This document shows positions 6,384 through 6,614 of a stretch of DNA of 6,614 bases, piece by piece. Source of the stretch: JAAZIN01 sp033809435 (GTDB lineage: Bacteria > Bacillota > Dethiobacteria > DTU022). Position numbers and translations under genes: made by a program. The DNA lies in the NCBI GenBank assembly GCA_033809435.1, contig JAPXLS010000127.1, forward strand, positions 1 to 6,614. Direction: 5' to 3'. How positions within the stretch are numbered: the stretch's first letter is position 1; every line of letters starts with the position of its first letter. Below the pieces are notes generated by a model. That model was not told where the DNA came from. It did not search any database and was given only the letters and a program-made list of their open reading frames with translations.

Positions 6384-6614
6384 GGAGAACACCCTGTTCC
6401 ATTGTAATCTTTCCGCCGACAATGGTCATCACAGGACAGCCGCGGTAGGGACGATGGGCAAAAGGGGTATGGCGAGCCCGTGAATGAAAGGCCTTCGGAT
6501 CAATTATTCCCCTTGCCTCAAGATCGATCACCGTTATGTCTGCCGGCGCCCCGGGCCGCAGGGTTCCGCCCTGAAGCCCCAGCAATTCCGCCGGGCGGCA
6601 GGAGTATGCCCGCA
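6367..6614 (-). CDS. pyrC: Dihydroorotase PyrC, C-terminal part (5' end beyond window)
   Basis: About 82 C-terminal residues of a dihydroorotase are visible and the frame stays open to the window edge, so the gene starts outside. Dihydroorotase closes carbamoyl-aspartate to dihydroorotate, the step before PyrD/PyrK. The recognisable parts are LQGGTLRPGAPADITVID, the small beta-sandwich repeat seen at the end of amidohydrolases, then RHTPFAHRPYRGCPVMTIVGGK, the standard type I (class of B. subtilis PyrC) ending. The zinc ligands lie earlier in the protein and are not in view. Other amidohydrolases (allantoinase, hydantoinase) have similar ends, but the TPFA segment and direct linkage to pyrK make PyrC the clear choice. 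The stop codon lies inside the start of pyrK. Confidence 0.9.
   Translation of the reverse strand, partial: RAYSCRPAELLGLQGGTLRPGAPADITVIDLEARGIIDPKAFHSRARHTPFAHRPYRGCPVMTIVGGKITMEQGVLHGKTD

Noticed and set aside
6047..6448. Plus-strand frames of 110-133 codons opposite pyrK
   Set aside because: Three overlapping frames cover the same bases opposite an intact PyrK with all its motifs, so they are shadows.
1..6614. Search for CRISPR arrays, tRNA or rRNA genes, insertion-sequence ends and phage attachment sites
   Set aside because: I saw no regularly spaced repeats, cloverleaf-like sequence, transposase or recombinase motifs, or paired terminal inverted repeats.

Overview
The window looks like chromosomal DNA from an anaerobic, moderately GC-rich member of the Clostridia, possibly a Peptococcaceae/Desulfotomaculum-like lineage. 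This is an inference. It rests on AGGAGG-type ribosome binding sites, TTG and GTG starts, the two-subunit NAD-linked dihydroorotate dehydrogenase (PyrD class 1B with PyrK) typical of Firmicutes, a near-consensus sigma-A promoter, and a small cysteine-rich protein of a type I associate with Clostridia.

Layout. Positions 1-1392 (+) hold the two ATPase genes of a branched-chain amino-acid-type ABC importer: the 3' part of livG, then livF. At 1403 to about 1823 (-) lies the decayed middle of a nitronate monooxygenase-like gene. It has lost both ends and carries a one-base frameshift in a homopolymer. Positions 1824-1940 hold no gene, only short inverted repeats. A TTGACA-18 bp-TATAAT promoter (1941-1970) drives a 132-residue cysteine-rich protein (2015-2413, +). 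Its stop codon abuts that of radA, which arrives from the opposite direction.

Positions 2408-6614 are one tight minus-strand gene series, read from high to low coordinates: pyrC (3' part), pyrK, pyrD, nfo, radA. pyrC/pyrK and pyrK/pyrD overlap, and the remaining gaps are 20 and 46 bases, so one transcript is likely. The first three genes make dihydroorotate and oxidise it to orotate for UMP synthesis. The last two are DNA-repair genes: endonuclease IV for abasic sites and RadA for processing recombination intermediates. pyrF and pyrE do not follow pyrD here.

The most notable points are these. radA has no ATG, GTG or TTG available upstream of its zinc finger, and a well-placed ribosome binding site points to an ATC start. 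The nitronate monooxygenase remnant is longer than its visible open frame. The convergent radA/cysteine-rich gene pair leaves no room for a terminator between the genes. I found no CRISPR array, RNA gene, insertion sequence or clearly new multi-gene system.
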